Made by a program: the position numbers and the translations under genes. Below, in pieces: positions 10,601 through 23,287 of a stretch of 64,000 nt of DNA. This DNA comes from Plasmodium coatneyi (Eukaryota > Apicomplexa > Aconoidasida > Haemosporida > Plasmodiidae), in NCBI RefSeq assembly GCF_001680005.1, contig NC_033564.1, positions 1,550,001 through 1,614,000 of the forward strand. Direction: 5' to 3'. The stretch's first letter is position 1; each line of letters opens with the position of its first letter. The notes below the pieces were generated by a model. That model searched no databases. It was not told the DNA's origin and was given only the letters and a program-made list of their open reading frames with translations.

Positions 10601-11483
10601 AATCTAATAGAGTTAAGGAAGTGTATGAATATATAAATTATGATGTACATTATAAAAAAGGGTGAAGAGCTGGAACAGCGCAGTGTACGTTTTTAGTATA
10701 TATGCGTTACCTATAAAGAGCCTCCTTAAGAAGGAACGAAGATATGGGATGGGAAGGAATGTTTAATATTACTAAGCGGTTCTGCGTGAATAGAGGTGTG
10801 TGGTACAAATTATTATTATGAAGGTACACATATGTTTCTTGCTTTTTAGTACCAATAATGAAGATAATTCCTCTATACTACATATGTCTTCCTTCATCCC
10901 CTTTAACTTCATGAGGTGAGACTCCAATTGCTACTATATACGAATGAATATGTACACATTTAAGCAGAGTGGAAAGGAAAAAGGGGAGGTGTACTCTGTT
11001 CATGGGAGTTGTGTATTTATGTGATCAATTTTTAGATGAGCCCCCTTTCAAGTAAGAGTACGGAAAAAATAATTTAAGCATACATGCTAAAAATATCTGT
11101 TGGAAGGAAAATTGCGCTCCTTTCCTATATACATAATAATTGTGGCGTACTTATAATAGTATAGCGTTATGGACAATGACGCATAAGGTAAATAATATAG
11201 TGGATAGGTAAGTAATTTATGAGAAGATCGGTGTCGCTGTCCCTCCCAATTATGCGGCTCTATGAACATTTGTTTGTATTTCATTTTTAATTATATATAT
11301 GTGTAATAGTTCCAATATTTGTATATGTTACCGTACCTCAAAAATTGAAGATGTGCTACTGAAGAGCAGAAACATGATATTTAAAATTATGGAACAAGCA
11401 TAGTGTTCACACTCTGTATCCGAATTTCTGGATAAATATAAGGAACAGTTGAGACAAATTGTATACAGAAATATATTTGAGGA

Positions 11484-12957
11484 ATGTCAGTGGTACTCAC
11501 ACATATATTCTTTACTCAAAATGAGTGCATTACTCCATTTATAATACTCTATATGAAGTATAATGAAAATATAAGAATGCGGGGGAACATGCACCTACAT
11601 GTTCCATTTCCTGCACACATACATTCCACCCATACATTTTGTCCTTCTTTTCCGTTTATTACATTTATAGAAAAGTTGTAAAGAACAATTACCCTCAGCA
11701 ACAGTGTATGATGAATTAAGTAAGGCCAATGATAAGTGTAATGGCGCAGGTGGAGCTGACTCAGGAACAGTAAGTAAAGAGCTTAAGGGTATAGTAGAGC
11801 AGTACGCAAGATCGCACGAATATGAGGACCAAGTTGTGAAAGCTTATTGCTACGCATTCAATAAGAAAATGGTAAAGCCTAACGACGATACAACCTGTCA
11901 TTCTTTGTATTATTGGATAGGGGGCACACTATTTAGCACTATCAGGAAACCTCAGGAGTTCTGTACAGCTATGTTTGCAGTCTACCATGAGCTAAAGAAC
12001 CTAAGAATTAATAATCCATGCATTAATTTGTATGATGGCATTAGCTTGGACACTTTTACTAAACTGAAAACAATATATAAATATACTCAGGACTATGAAC
12101 ATATAAGGACGAACATTCCCGATCCTCCAACTTCTGAGTTCCCGTGTAAGAGTGAATACATTGGTTACCTAACCACAGCTGCTGATGCATATAAGAAAAT
12201 AAAATCGCAGTGCGCGCAGAATGCGGGTTCAAATTCCGGTTCAGCATGGTGTACTGAATTCAACAGATGGTTCAACCAGCAGGGGGAAGGTGGTGGAACC
12301 ACCTCCATTCTATCACCATCTGTGTTGAAATGCAAATTAAAACACACATCACATTGTCTAACCAACAACAACATCACCATCCCTACCGCTGCTGCGGCTA
12401 TATTGGGCACACTTGGTACGATAAGCCTACCAGCAGCTGTCGCTTTCTTCTTATATAAGGTAATAGTACATAATTACTGAAACATTGTACATAGGACATT
12501 AGAATGGTATACACACAAATATATCCGTTTATAATATTTTTTAAAAGGGGAAAAAAAAAAAAAAATATATTCATCATTTCTGTTGTTCAAAGTGCACATG
12601 TATGTGCTTGATTTTTTTTTTCTTCTTTCACCCCTAACATTTCCACCACCCCTTTTTTTCTTTCAGTACGGTCTTGTACCATCTTGGTTTGGTAACAATC
12701 TTGGAAACGTCGATGGAAAGAACGCAAGAAAGAAAAGAAGAACAATTGAAAGCGACTTTGATACCCTAACGGAAACTTCTTCTACATATATTTCGACAGT
12801 AACTTCAACAGCGGACTTAACAGATGATTCTTCTTTATACACTACCACTGCACAACCATCATCCAACAGAAGGCATAATGGACAACAACAACGACAGCGA
12901 CAAAGACAACAGCAACAACAAAGGAGAAATATTAGTTACCATAGCATGAACCATTGA
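11484..12957 (+). CDS. KIR-like variant antigen, complete three-exon gene
   Basis: Inferred exons: 11484-11492 (MSV, donor GTACTC, tentative), 11671-12459 (263 codons) and 12667-12957 (97 codons with stop); about 362 residues, phase 0 throughout. Exon 2 opens KSCKEQLPSATVYDELSK and carries the core CHSLYYWIG, a middle region with spaced cysteines, and a long span (PTAAAAILGTLGTISLPAAV then FFLYK) before the donor GTAATAG. Exon 3 starts YGLVPSWFGNNLG, has KKRR just inside the membrane, an S/T/D-rich stretch (DTLTETSSTYIST) and a Gln/Arg-rich region of short CAA/AGA repeats, then ends RRNISYHSMNH. That ending resembles the other kir tails (R-x-N-I-x-Y-H). It diverges from the kir region at 5.9-8.2 kb across the telomere-like array. 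Frames are intact. Confidence 0.88.
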
Positions 12958-15248
12958 ATATAAAGTCTCCCTCCCCTGTAAGGAGGGCATAAATAACCTC
13001 ACAGAGTTCATATACCATCCCAAAGCAGATTGATATTTCTTTCGTTCTTTTTTATTTTTTTTTTTTTTGCTTTAATCCCTTTTTTTTTTTTTTTTTTTTT
13101 CCTATTTCCTTTTTTTTTGTATTGTATGAAAGTGTTTACACTGTTGATGTGTAATCAATATAAGTAGAAGAAAAAAAAAAAAATTCCCTCAGTTCACGGA
13201 CATGTTGGGAAATTTCTTTTTATACTGAAGGATCCAAAATATATGTTCATTAATTTTTTTTTTTTTTTTGTTATAGGTTTTCTTTACCTTCATAAGTTTT
13301 CTTAATATAATAATTTTTTTGAGGAAGGTAAGCACTTCCCTTTTTTTTTCTTTCGCGCCCTTAGTTTGGTAGTATATTCTTTCCCTCTACATGCAGAGTT
13401 ATTCATACACATACAAATGAAAAGAAAAGATAAAAAAAGGAATAAAAAAAATGCGAAAGGGGCGTACATGGGTCACTTGCACACGCGAATATAATGAAGG
13501 AACCTCTATATTACGTAATTTGCCGAGCAACGTGCTCACATAAATTTGCTCGCTAACCCCATTTGAATGAGCTGTAAATTTCATTTTCACGATTGCCTGA
13601 TGCGGGTGGGGGGTGTTAAAGCGGTTGAAAAATTGGAAAAAAATCCTTTAGTGGGGAAGAAAAGAAAAAATGGAATGAAAAAAAAAAAAGAACAGAAAAA
13701 AAAAAAGTTAATATTAGAAGAAAGGAAGAAGGAAAAAAAAAGAAATAAAGGTGAATGAATCAGTACAGCGGTGTGTGTAGGATTTCGCATTTATGATTAA
13801 GGTTTCATGGTGTAAAAAGAACAATATGGTCTGGTGTTTATCTGTTCTGGGGTATAAGAACAACAGTGTTCCATGGTGGTTTAGCTATTTTAGGGTATAA
13901 GAGCAATAGTATGGCCTGGTATTTATGTGTTTTGTGGTATATGATTTCGCACTTAGGATTAAGGTTTCAGGTTGTAAGTATAACAATATGGTCTGGTATT
14001 TAGATGTTTCCGAGTGTAAAAGAACAACAATGTGGCCTGATATTTAGCTGTTTTAGGGTATAATAGCAACAATGTGGCCTCGTATTTAACTGTTTCAGGG
14101 TGTAAGAACAACAAATGTGGCCTGATTGTTTAGCTGTTTTAGGGTGTAAGGAGAACAAATGTGGTCTCCTATTTAATTATTAAGGGTGTTGAGAGGGAAA
14201 TGGAAGAAGGGAAGAAAGAAAGAAAAGCAAAAAAAAAAAAAAAAAGGAAAAAAAAGAAGAAAAAAAATTGTTTTTAGAAGAAGAGAAAGAAAGAAAAAAA
14301 AGAAAAGAAGAAAATGAAGAAGGAGAAAAAGAAAAAATAAAAGTGAATGAATAAGGAGGGGGTGAGCGTGGCATTTCACACATAAGGAGCAGGATTTCCC
14401 AGTTAGGGGTGTGTAGGATTTCGCATTTAGGGTGTATGTTTTCATAGGATTCCCCCGATAGTAAACTGAACGGTGTGCTCACTATTGTTACCTTTACGTC
14501 CACAGGTAAGTGGTCACCGTGGGGGTTTCAAAAAATACAAAGTTGAAGTTGGAGGAAGTTCACACAAGCAGGGGCTAATTTTTTCTTGTTTGTTTACCAT
14601 TCTACCATGTGTGACGTGCTTATCGTGGGGGGAAGAGTATACACTGTGTTAGGGACATCATCCCCGGTGGATGACCCTTCTCCAAATTGTGCGGGGTGAA
14701 ATAACGGTGCTTGGTGGCGAGAAACGCAATGGAATGGTTATGATTGCGCAAAGTGGGCACACCTGTGCTGTGTATTTTCACTCTGCTCTGTTTTTTTTTA
14801 TTTTTTTTTCCTTTCGCCGCCCATTCGGGTGCGCAGAGGCAACAGCTCAGCTGATCTTCACTTGGTAAAATTAAAACTCCCTTGCGTATCCTACGCAAGG
14901 TACCCCCCAGGGCCGCGTTGTGCGGGGGAAGCGGGGCCATTTTTTGCCTGACCAAGGCAGAAAAAAAAATAAAATAATAATTAATTAAAATAAAGTGAAA
15001 CGAAGGAATGTAAAAATAAAAAATAGCGAAAATGATGAAGCGATAATATAGCACCACGGCAAAGAGGGGTGTAGCGACAAAGTGGTGGGAACCCAACCCG
15101 GGCACATACACGAATGTAGCACTTGCTGGGAGAACCTCCTCCTGTCAGTACGCCTGGAAAATACATAGCTCTTCATGTGACTGGTTTGGTGAAGGGAGTG
15201 AAGAGATCCGTATGCTTCCTCCCCCCCCAGAGGGGCACTGCTTACACG
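12958..15248. other. Spacer between kir cluster 1 and the COG2-like gene
   Basis: 3' flank of the kir (poly-T to about 13100), AT-rich sequence, the satellite at 13780-14185, a long A/G-rich tract (about 14190-14340), then more GC-balanced sequence with a poly-pyrimidine run, as expected of a promoter and 5' leader for the gene starting at 15249. The 163-codon minus-strand open frame at 14620-15111 shows no domain or intron support. Confidence 0.65.
13780..14185. repeat. Degenerate tandem satellite, about 45-50 bp unit (GTGGCCTGATATTTAGCTGTTT type)
   Basis: Unit words GGGTATAAGAACAACAATGT, GGCCTGGTATTTA and GCTGTTTTAGGGT recur about eight times with substitutions. A second word, GATTTCGCA(T/C)TTA, recurs near 13783, 13930 and 14410. 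The tract marks the junction between the kir block and the first core gene. It is not a coding pattern. Confidence 0.8.
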
Positions 15249-18200
15249 ATGCAGCGCGCAGGAGACGAACATGGCGGCGGTGGGAGGGAAGAACAACTGA
15301 GCAGCGAAGACGTTGCCAAAATTATCAACGACTCAATGGCTTACGTAGTGGAAGCCACAAAAAAAAAAAATATAATCGAAGTAAAAAATGACCTCGAATA
15401 TATTAAAAATATAATTCACCATGACATTATCATGATTTTAAGAAAAAACGCACAGGAGTTTATGTGTCTCCCTTCCAACTTAAATATGATGGAAAAAATG
15501 ATGCCCCTGTTGAAGAAAGAAGTGGAATTGTCCAAGACGTTTGTGTACGCCCTACTGAGGGAAGTACTAAACATCCATACATATAATTATCAACTTCTTG
15601 AGGACAAAATAAATATGTCGTTTTTAAAAAACGTGTTGAAGAATAACGTACAGGTGGAGCAGCTACTGATTAAGTTACAAAAAAAAATAAAAATGTTAAG
15701 TCAGAACAAACAGTTTTTATCGCTAGTCAGTATGTACAATGAGTTGCACAGAAAGGACTTTAACTTTGAGAAAGAAAAACAGTTCCTAATTGAACATGTT
15801 AGCGTCAACAACTTTAACTTTTTCTTTTACGTTATCGAAAAAATTGTCCTCGTTGCGAAGGAAACGTGGGAGATAAAGGCCCTGCTATATAATAATTACA
15901 AAAGCATTTGCAAAATAGCTAGCTCATTACTTGCTTGGAATAACCTCCTCGATAAATATGGGAGAGCATCTGAATGTAGTGAAGACGTTATTCATTCTGC
16001 TAAAAATAACTCCATTAAACATATGAACGAATGTTTAAGAAAGATTGTGACTGAGATTGGTTCGCACCTGCATCGGCTGTCTTATGTGTTCCTCAGGGTG
16101 GTGAAGGATGCCCTCCCCGGGAACTGCAGGAGCGACGCCAGTGGCATCTTCATAATGGACCAGTGTCTGCGTGGAGTTGTAACTGCCTCTTACTTGCTCA
16201 ACCAGATGGACTCCTTCATTGATTTATTCCGCGAGATTTTCGTGGACAGCCTGGTAGGTATGCTCGCAGGGTTAGCCTGCACGGCACTCTCCCCCTGTCA
16301 CTTCCAACCGTGCCACTCTACACACTATTTCAACCCTCCCCCCCGCAGGCACACCTCCCGTTCGAGTCCTACGACGCCTTCCTCACACATGTCAGGAGGC
16401 ACCTGCTGGAAGACGAACGCGTCGAGCAGATAAACAGGTGCGTAGACGAAGTAGACCCCGGTGCGCTGTTCTGCGCCAAGGGAATTGTGCAGAGCCTGCT
16501 GCAAATTATTAAGAGGAAGTTCCAGGAAATCTTTCTCCTCACACACTGCGACAACTTCATCGAAAATTACACCAAAACAGCTAGCTTTCTCAACGAAATA
16601 AAAAAAAAAAAAAAAAAAAAAAAGTATGAACAGTTCATAATTTCTGAGCATGTTCATAATTTTTTAAAAAATTTCGAAAGGGAAGCATACGCACAGTACA
16701 TCCTCAATGTGCTGGAAAATAAGATAAATGAAAATTGCAAAAATGTCATACTGTTTGATAAGAAATATATATTTGATGACAAGTTTTATTGGCTAAAGGA
16801 GACGATCAATTTGGTTAAAATTTTTAAAATTTTGTTTACGAGCAAGTATTACATACCAAGTTCGCTTCCGAATTATCTGGCCTTCATTTTTAAGCACTTT
16901 AAAAATTACATAGACAATGTGGAAGGCTTTTTGCTTTTCCTGCGAGAAAATAGGAACGCCAAAATTTTTGGCACGGACAGAACGAAATTCAATTGGAGCC
17001 CGACGCTCAGCTACAACAGCGTGGGGTTTATCTTGTCCGACTTGATGTCCCTACGGAGGATATTTCAAGTGGGGAGAGGCGCGCGCGCACTTTTGAAAAG
17101 GGGCAAACTGGGAGGAATATCGGCGGTAGAAGTGAACTCAGCGGATGGACCTTGCGAGATGGACGGAGCGGGTGAGGAGGCCCACTCTGCGCTTCCCAAA
17201 CGGATGACCAGCATCATGGGTGATGTCCCCACGTGGATGTTTACAAAAATACTATCTGACTGCGGAGGTGTGTATTCTGATGGGGAGGACAGCGATGAGA
17301 ACAACGGTGAGGACAACTCCTCTGGGGAGAGTGACCACGCTTCCTCTTCCTCATCCTCCATCTCCGATGAAAGCATCAAGAAAGTCGTCATGCAGGAGAT
17401 GGGAACCCCGTTTGAGAAGTGGCAGCACTGGCTCAGCGTCGAAGGTGGTTTGACTCCCCCGTCAAAAGATATCGACCTAACCTCCCACGTGAAGAACAAA
17501 GCGGCCCATGAAGAACGTGCTGATGATGAGCAAGAGAATAAGCAAAAGGTTGATGAATACACACATGGGGAAAACCACATTTCTCGAAACTACAATAATG
17601 GAGAGGATACTACCAGTGAAGGGAAGGTCAAAATTAAGAGCGATAGTTCCACCGAGCTGCACGAACTGGGGAAAGAAAACAGAAACACCCTCAAGGAAAA
17701 AAAAAAACAAATGAAGATGCATTTACAAATGTGCAAAAAAAAAAAAAAAAAAAAAATAGAAATCCAATTAAACTGTATAGTAGGGTTTCTAAGAACCATA
17801 TCTGAGATTGTCTTAAACACAGAGAGGGCGTTTCAGAATTTTTTCATCGACAAGATGTTTCACATATGTTCCAGCTTTTTAGTTTACTTGCACTCCCTAC
17901 TGGTCATCTACAAAATGACCAACAAGCGGGTAAGTTCCTCCTCCCGAGGGGGCTTACGTCTTGCGCGTAGAGTAATTTTATTGCTACTCACATCGGAGGT
18001 CATGGCGTTGACTCCCCTAGTAGATCCCTCATCAATGTGTCCTATTCCTCGTAACTTCACTTCTACTTCTTACCACCTTTTCCCCTGGTAGATCCCTGAG
18101 AAGCCTAGCGAGCAGGTGGAGAAGGTTCTCCTCCCCCTCATTTCTTTTAAAACGTTTTACGAAGATGTTATCGCGCAGGTAAGCTGCGCAATACGTAGAG

Positions 18201-19017
18201 GGGATTATGCTTCATGAAGATCCCCACCCCACAGGACAAATCTCATCACAGGATTATACTTCCCCCCCATCACAGGCCATTATCGAGGATATCATATCAA
18301 GAATTGTAGATCGGATAAACGATTACTATCTTCAGGAGGTACTCCCTTCATGGAAGAGGCAGAAGATACATCTGCCTTTAGAGGGAGCTACATGTGTTTT
18401 GTTCTCCCCAAGTGTGCTTCCTCATCGCCGCTTAACCCCCCATACCCTCCACTCACCAGATAAAGAACCTCATTCAGGTCAAAATTGATGAGCAGAACAA
18501 GCGCATCATGAAGCTGAACCTGGAGGACTCCTTAAAAGTTAGACCCCCAACGCGGCGCATTGCACCGACTTGTATGGACGTGCAGGGGCAAGGGCGATTG
18601 TCTGTATCTTATTTCCCACCTGACCATCCCCCCTGTGGGAAGATGCAAGCGTAGGTACAACCTCGTATCTAATTACTGCCGCTCATTTGTTCTGCAACTT
18701 TCCACCCTCTTAACCGAACCTTCTCAGGATGGAGACACCCCTTACGAGGAAAAAATACGAAGGCAAATTCATTTGGTACAGTTTTTTTTTTTTTCCTGGT
18801 CAATCATTGGACGCACTTTTGTCCGTTCTTCTACCACCCCCCAAAACACGTAATTCACGTGAATGCAATGAACACATGTTTTCCGTTCGCATCCACCTCC
18901 GCTTCTCTGCAGGACGTTTGCCACTACGCCAAAATGTGTGAGGAGAACTTCAAAATAAATGCAGAAACGAGCGCAAGCATGAAAGTATTAGTAAGTCACT
19001 TATCATTTAAGGAGTAA
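15249..19017 (+). CDS. COG2: Conserved oligomeric Golgi complex subunit 2-like protein, seven exons
   Basis: Inferred exons: 15249-16253, 16349-17929, 18092-18178, 18276-18338, 18460-18537, 18728-18775 and 18913-19017; all phase 0, about 988 residues. The N-terminal 120 residues fit the COG2 N-terminal domain: a helical stretch with NDLEYIKNIIHHDIIMIL, then FMCLPSNLNMMEKMMPLL, where the family has a conserved F-x-x-L-S/P-x-N-L and a following amphipathic helix. COG2 is part of the lobe A tether for retrograde vesicles at the Golgi. A long Ser/Glu-rich insert (about residues 600-800) and poly-Lys runs make it longer than animal COG2 (about 740 residues). The upstream ATG at 15123 is in frame but followed by leader-like sequence, so MQRAGDEH was chosen. 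The last exon reads past a possible donor (GTAAGT at 18991) to a stop. Family assignment rests mainly on the N-terminus. Confidence 0.7.
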
Positions 19018-19277
19018 ATTTTCCGAAGCGGATTGAAACAGAAACGATTCTCGCGAGGGTGCACTTATGCGTGTTGCATACGTTGTAGGTACGTGCAGAG
19101 TCGCCATTACGGGATGATGCGTCTTTTTTTTTTTTTTTTTTTTTTTTTTGTAATGAGAGAGAATTACTCCTCCCCGTATTAAACGCTTTTGGGGTGGATG
19201 TGCCTCCTCATTGTTCACCTTTCCCCGTTTGATTACGTCGCCACTTCATTTTGTGCCATTCCACTCCTTTTTGTAAC

Positions 19278-20091
19278 ATGGTAACGATAGAGCAATTACC
19301 CAACGTGAAGAACTCTCCCGACTATCCTTTGTTAAGGTCCCCTACCAGAAAGATAAACAAAGAAGAGGAGGAAAACTGGAAAATCCCTCCTTGTGTGTCC
19401 AACTGGAAAAACAATAAAGGATACAATATTCCCTTAGATAAACGTAACAAAAGTGATAATAAAAAACTAAACCAAGTAGAGCTTAATGAAAATTTTGCAC
19501 ATCTACGTGAGTACCTCTACGTGGCAGAGAAAAAAACTAGAGAAGAAATAAAAATGCGGAACAGTATTATTAAACAAAAAAAAATAAAAGGAAGAAAAAG
19601 AAAATGTTTTACAAAACCTAGCCATACAAGCAAGAAAAGAAAAATTACGTGCACAAACACAAACGCAGAGCAGCTCCATTATCAACGAAAAAAAAAGAGA
19701 AATCGAAAGAGATTACCATATCGAAAAAAATCTGAAAAAAATGAAAAATTATGAAAATAGACTCATTGAAGAACAACTTGCTCTTAACAAAGTCAATGTC
19801 AGTAAAAACAGCAACATACACGATGTTAGCCTTTTCAACATAAACAACCAGAATGATGATGGAAAAAATCAACTCTCTGCAAATGATGATGACTTGTACC
19901 AGATTTACGATACGCCTCTGTTCAACTCCAAACAGAGCAACAATATTTATAAATTTTCCAACGAACGGGTGAAGAAGACGCTACAAAAGATGGAGACCAC
20001 GCAGAGTACCTCTGAGCCGGTCAAATTTATCAAGGACATCTCCGACCCCTTCGGCCTGGACAGCTTGCTCTCCCAGGTCAAGAAGAAGTAG
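19278..20091 (+). pseudogene. SNW/SKIP (Prp45) splicing factor fragment: 5'-truncated and frameshifted
   Basis: The reading opens MVTIEQLPNVKNSPDYPLL and then matches the SNW core: RSPTRK, WKIPPCVSNWKN, KGYNIPLDKR, NENFAHLREYLYVAEKKTRE. The C-terminus is equally diagnostic: EPVKFIKDISDPFGLDSLL. SNW/SKIP proteins belong to the activated spliceosome and act in transcription. The first 200 or so residues of the family, before the SNW motif, are absent; the COG2-like gene ends only 261 bp upstream, leaving no room. A second defect is a +1 shift near 19576-19590 (A-rich, CAAAAAAAAATAAAAGG): the first frame runs on to 19754, while the homologous frame continues from about 19588 (EENVLQ-like, then IQARKEKLR) to the stop at 20091. 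It may be a decayed partial copy, or a genuine gene with an assembly indel and a missing 5' part. Confidence 0.75.
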
Positions 20092-21020
20092 CCCCATACA
20101 GGCGTGTAGAATCATGGCAGTATTTAGCGGCATGACGTGGCAACGCAGCTCCATGCCGTTTCTTTACACTACTTCTTTTGAGAAATCTCAATTTTCTTCA
20201 CACCGCGCGTGCTCCTGAGCGGTGTACACACATATGCGTATGCATTTGTTTCGTGTCCCCCTCTTTTTTTACCTTTCCTCTGCCATTTTTCGATTTTTTA
20301 TTTTTTACGTTTCTTCCCCCCAACCAACGCCATTTGTGGCAGTTGCCCCCCTGATCAAACCAACCACGGGAAACTGCAAAAATAATTATCCATGTGCATT
20401 CGCATGCCAAATTTACGAACGAGCAATTTTTTTTTTCAACTCGCTTGGTTCGTTCCATCCGCTTAGGCATTCGTCATAACGGCAGTGTTGGTGCGTCCAC
20501 CATTTCAAACGTTGGCTGATCCGCAAAGATGCCACTCCATCGCTAAGTCGTCTTTCTTTTTGCTTCATTCTTTTACACTTCAATTTTTTTTTCAATTCTT
20601 TTTCTTTGTTACACTTCAGAATTGTTGTAAAGTTCTTCTTTTATATTTCATACTTTTATCGCAGATAATTCACCTAACACTTGCAAGACCTTGTATAGTT
20701 TGGGGGAAGGGATCATTATATGCTATACAGTAATCTATATTATTTCTTCTTTTTTCTTTTATCATTTTTATTCTTTCAGATACTGTGTATAGCATATTTT
20801 CTGTGGCAGTGTGCACTTAAAAAAAGTATACATCATTATAATGCTTGAGGAAGGGAATATTATATGTGTGTGAAACGGTAATTTATATTTCTTCGTCATT
20901 GCTCACACCTTGTATTATTATTTGCTACTCTTCCGAATTCTATGGAAAATATACACTCTGTTGTACAAGGCATTTAAAACACGTTGGAGATTCGCATAGT
21001 TTGCTGAAGGAAAGGCCATT
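20092..21020. other. Intergenic region between the SNW fragment and kir cluster 2
   Basis: T-rich, no supported gene. Two similar words (GCTATACAG and GTGTATAGCATA) and AAGTATACATCATTATAATG lie near 20720-20850. It must hold the 3' ends of the SNW fragment (+) and of the first kir (-). Confidence 0.6.
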
Positions 21021-22474
21021 TTACCTAGGATGGTAAGCAATATTACTTCGGCGATTTGGTGTATTTGTTCTTCCTCTTCTGGTGGTGCCAGATGGTGCTG
21101 CTGCTGCCCTACCATTATATATGGTAGATTCATCTGTTACAGATGTTACTGTTGAAACGTCGGTAGAATCATACGTTGTTGAGTTGTACGTTGAGGTGTC
21201 GTCGTCGTTAGATGTGTTATAGAAGTGAGAGCTGCCTGATCTTCTTTTTCTGCTTTTAGGAGAATTTCCACGTATTGCTGAAAATAAATTGGTATACTAA
21301 TAGCAGGGACGTGAAAATATATACAGAATATATATGTGATGCGCTTGATACCTCCATATTCAATACTCATAGAAGAAAAAAAGAAAAAAGAAGGAATAAA
21401 TATGAATAGAGACTATTATTTATATTTTAATGATAACTGTGACAATTACTTTATATAGAAAGAGACCAAGTGCTGGAATTATTCCTGCTCCCATAACGGA
21501 AGGGATAATAGTGGTGGAAAGGGGTGTTGATGAACTTCCTGAATTCGCTCCTGGGCCTCCCGCATCACCGGAACTAGGTTCAGGATGAAGTGCACGCTGT
21601 TCCGTTGGAGCTTGCTCTAGATTGCCATCTGGGACGCTCTGTTCGTCTTTACACTTTTCCTCCTTCTCTTCCATATCTCCGTTTATGCAGTTTATTTCCC
21701 ACTGTTCCAATTGTCCCGTTAGCATACATTTCTCACACAGTTCCTTATATTCTATACACCACCCTGCATCTCCATCCTTCTCACATTCTTCCTTCATAAT
21801 GCTATTGGCCTCCTGCACTTCCCTTAGATATGTTTGATACGGCTTCGGACAGGGTACCTTGTTTTCTATTTTGTCTTTTATAAATGTTTTGTCTATAGAG
21901 TACTCGAATATTCTCTTCAATGCTGTAAAAATTTTAGGTTCCTTACTAGGATTCGGAGGGTTACACCCATATTCATCCTCCTTACTCATTATTTTACTTT
22001 GATATTTACCTATAGCAGCGTAAAATTTTGTTTTCCCACTATCCCCTTCGTCTTCATATCTTTTCCATAATATTTCACCTACCCAATAATAAAGGGCATG
22101 ACAATAATCTGCCTTCTCTTTCTTCCTGTCTCTATCATTGTCCATTTTATATACATAACATAGGGCTCCTTTAGCTTTATTCTTAACAGTTCCATCCTGA
22201 ATATTCTGTTCCAGTATAGTTTCTACATCACTGTCACAACTTGTATCCCTATCCTGCTGTGTGTTCCCTTTTAATTTGTTATATATTAATCTTGAAGGTA
22301 AGTTCTTTAAACATGGATCCCCCTCCTACAGGTAGAATTGGCAGGAAATATATATATATATACTTTTATATTTTTATTATACTTTGCACACAGTTCTATA
22401 TATATACTACTTAATTATCCATTCTTAAAAAGGGAGAAAGAACAAACCTGTGTTGATTCCCTTGATGGTGCCAT
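21021..22474 (-). CDS. KIR-like variant antigen, complete three-exon gene
   Basis: Inferred exons (minus): 22474-22448 (MAPSRESTQ), 22325-21450 (292 codons) and 21296-21021 (92 codons with stop); about 392 residues, all phase 0. Exon 2 opens EGDPCLKNLPSRLIYNKLKG, has the core CHALYYWVG, and after the cysteine clusters carries a Glu/Pro/Gly-rich stalk (EQAPTEQRALHPEPSSGDAG) before the span GAGIIPALGLFLYK. Exon 3 opens YTNLFSAIRGNSPKSRKRR, then a Ser/Thr/Asp/Tyr-rich stretch (STYNSTTYDSTDVS) and the tail RRSNIAYHPR. It is the downstream-most of three minus-strand kirs in a head-to-tail row. No break is visible. Confidence 0.88.
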
Positions 22475-23287
22475 TGTTTATATGTATATGTGTTCCTTTG
22501 CGTACAATATACATATTTATTAACATGGTGCCCCCATACTCATGAGTTCACAGTATTGCAATACATGAATTATACGTAGGTGCATGATGATGATTATGCA
22601 TGGGTATATATTAAATTTTCATTTCTTCTAATAGTGTACACCCCTTAATTCTTCAAGTTGCGATAAGGTGTATATGCATCAAAATCGTCGTTCTTATAAT
22701 TGAAGGTAAAAATAGGAGCATGTGTACTAAAAGAGAAAAGTAGAAGGAAGGCAATAAGAAATGCAAATTCCTCATATGTTTGTCATTGAACACACTATTA
22801 TATTGTGCATGAGTACTTTTATTTTTTCCTTTTCGAAATATTATATTTTGTGTGTGATGGTTCATTGTTATAAGATTTCCTTCTCTATTCTTATCTACTC
22901 CCCCTCGCTTAGAGCATAGTTCTTCCCTTAAGATAGATATTTTTTTCCTTACGGTAGAAATTTTAATTTATGCTATTCAAAATTATAAATATTGTATACT
23001 TACTTGAAATTATTATTAGAACTTCTTTTATGCAGAATATCTATTTCTTCTTTATTAAGCATTTTACCCTTTTTTCCTTTTCATCCTCCATTTTCTTTCC
23101 TTATTTGAATATTATTCTTGTGCACAATGTACGTGCAATTGACAATATTCATTTTACATATGAAATTCTGTAAATTATAATAATTTGGAAGGCCACTGTG
23201 TACTAATTATAATGAGCGGATGGGACATTCCATACAATGTATAATTCAGAATGCGCTGTACTGTGTTCATAACTTTAAGGAGGAACG
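22475..23287. other. Spacer between two head-to-tail kir genes
   Basis: AT-rich, no gene seen. It holds the 5' region of the kir at 21.0-22.5 kb and the 3' end of the next kir. No telomere-like heptamers are present, unlike the spacers between divergent kirs. Confidence 0.6.

Larger units (their letters stand above)
8218..11483. other. Intergenic region between divergent kir genes, with duplication and telomere-like array
   Basis: No gene is supported. It holds a tandem duplication (about 8483-9240), a C-rich repeat (9360-9600), a 1-kb telomere-like array (9595-10600) and an AT-rich unique stretch (10600-11483) that should contain the promoter of the kir starting at 11484. Confidence 0.75.

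Noticed and set aside
14620..15111. 163-codon minus-strand open frame
   Set aside because: Low-complexity composition, no motif or splice support; it overlaps the promoter region of the COG2-like gene.
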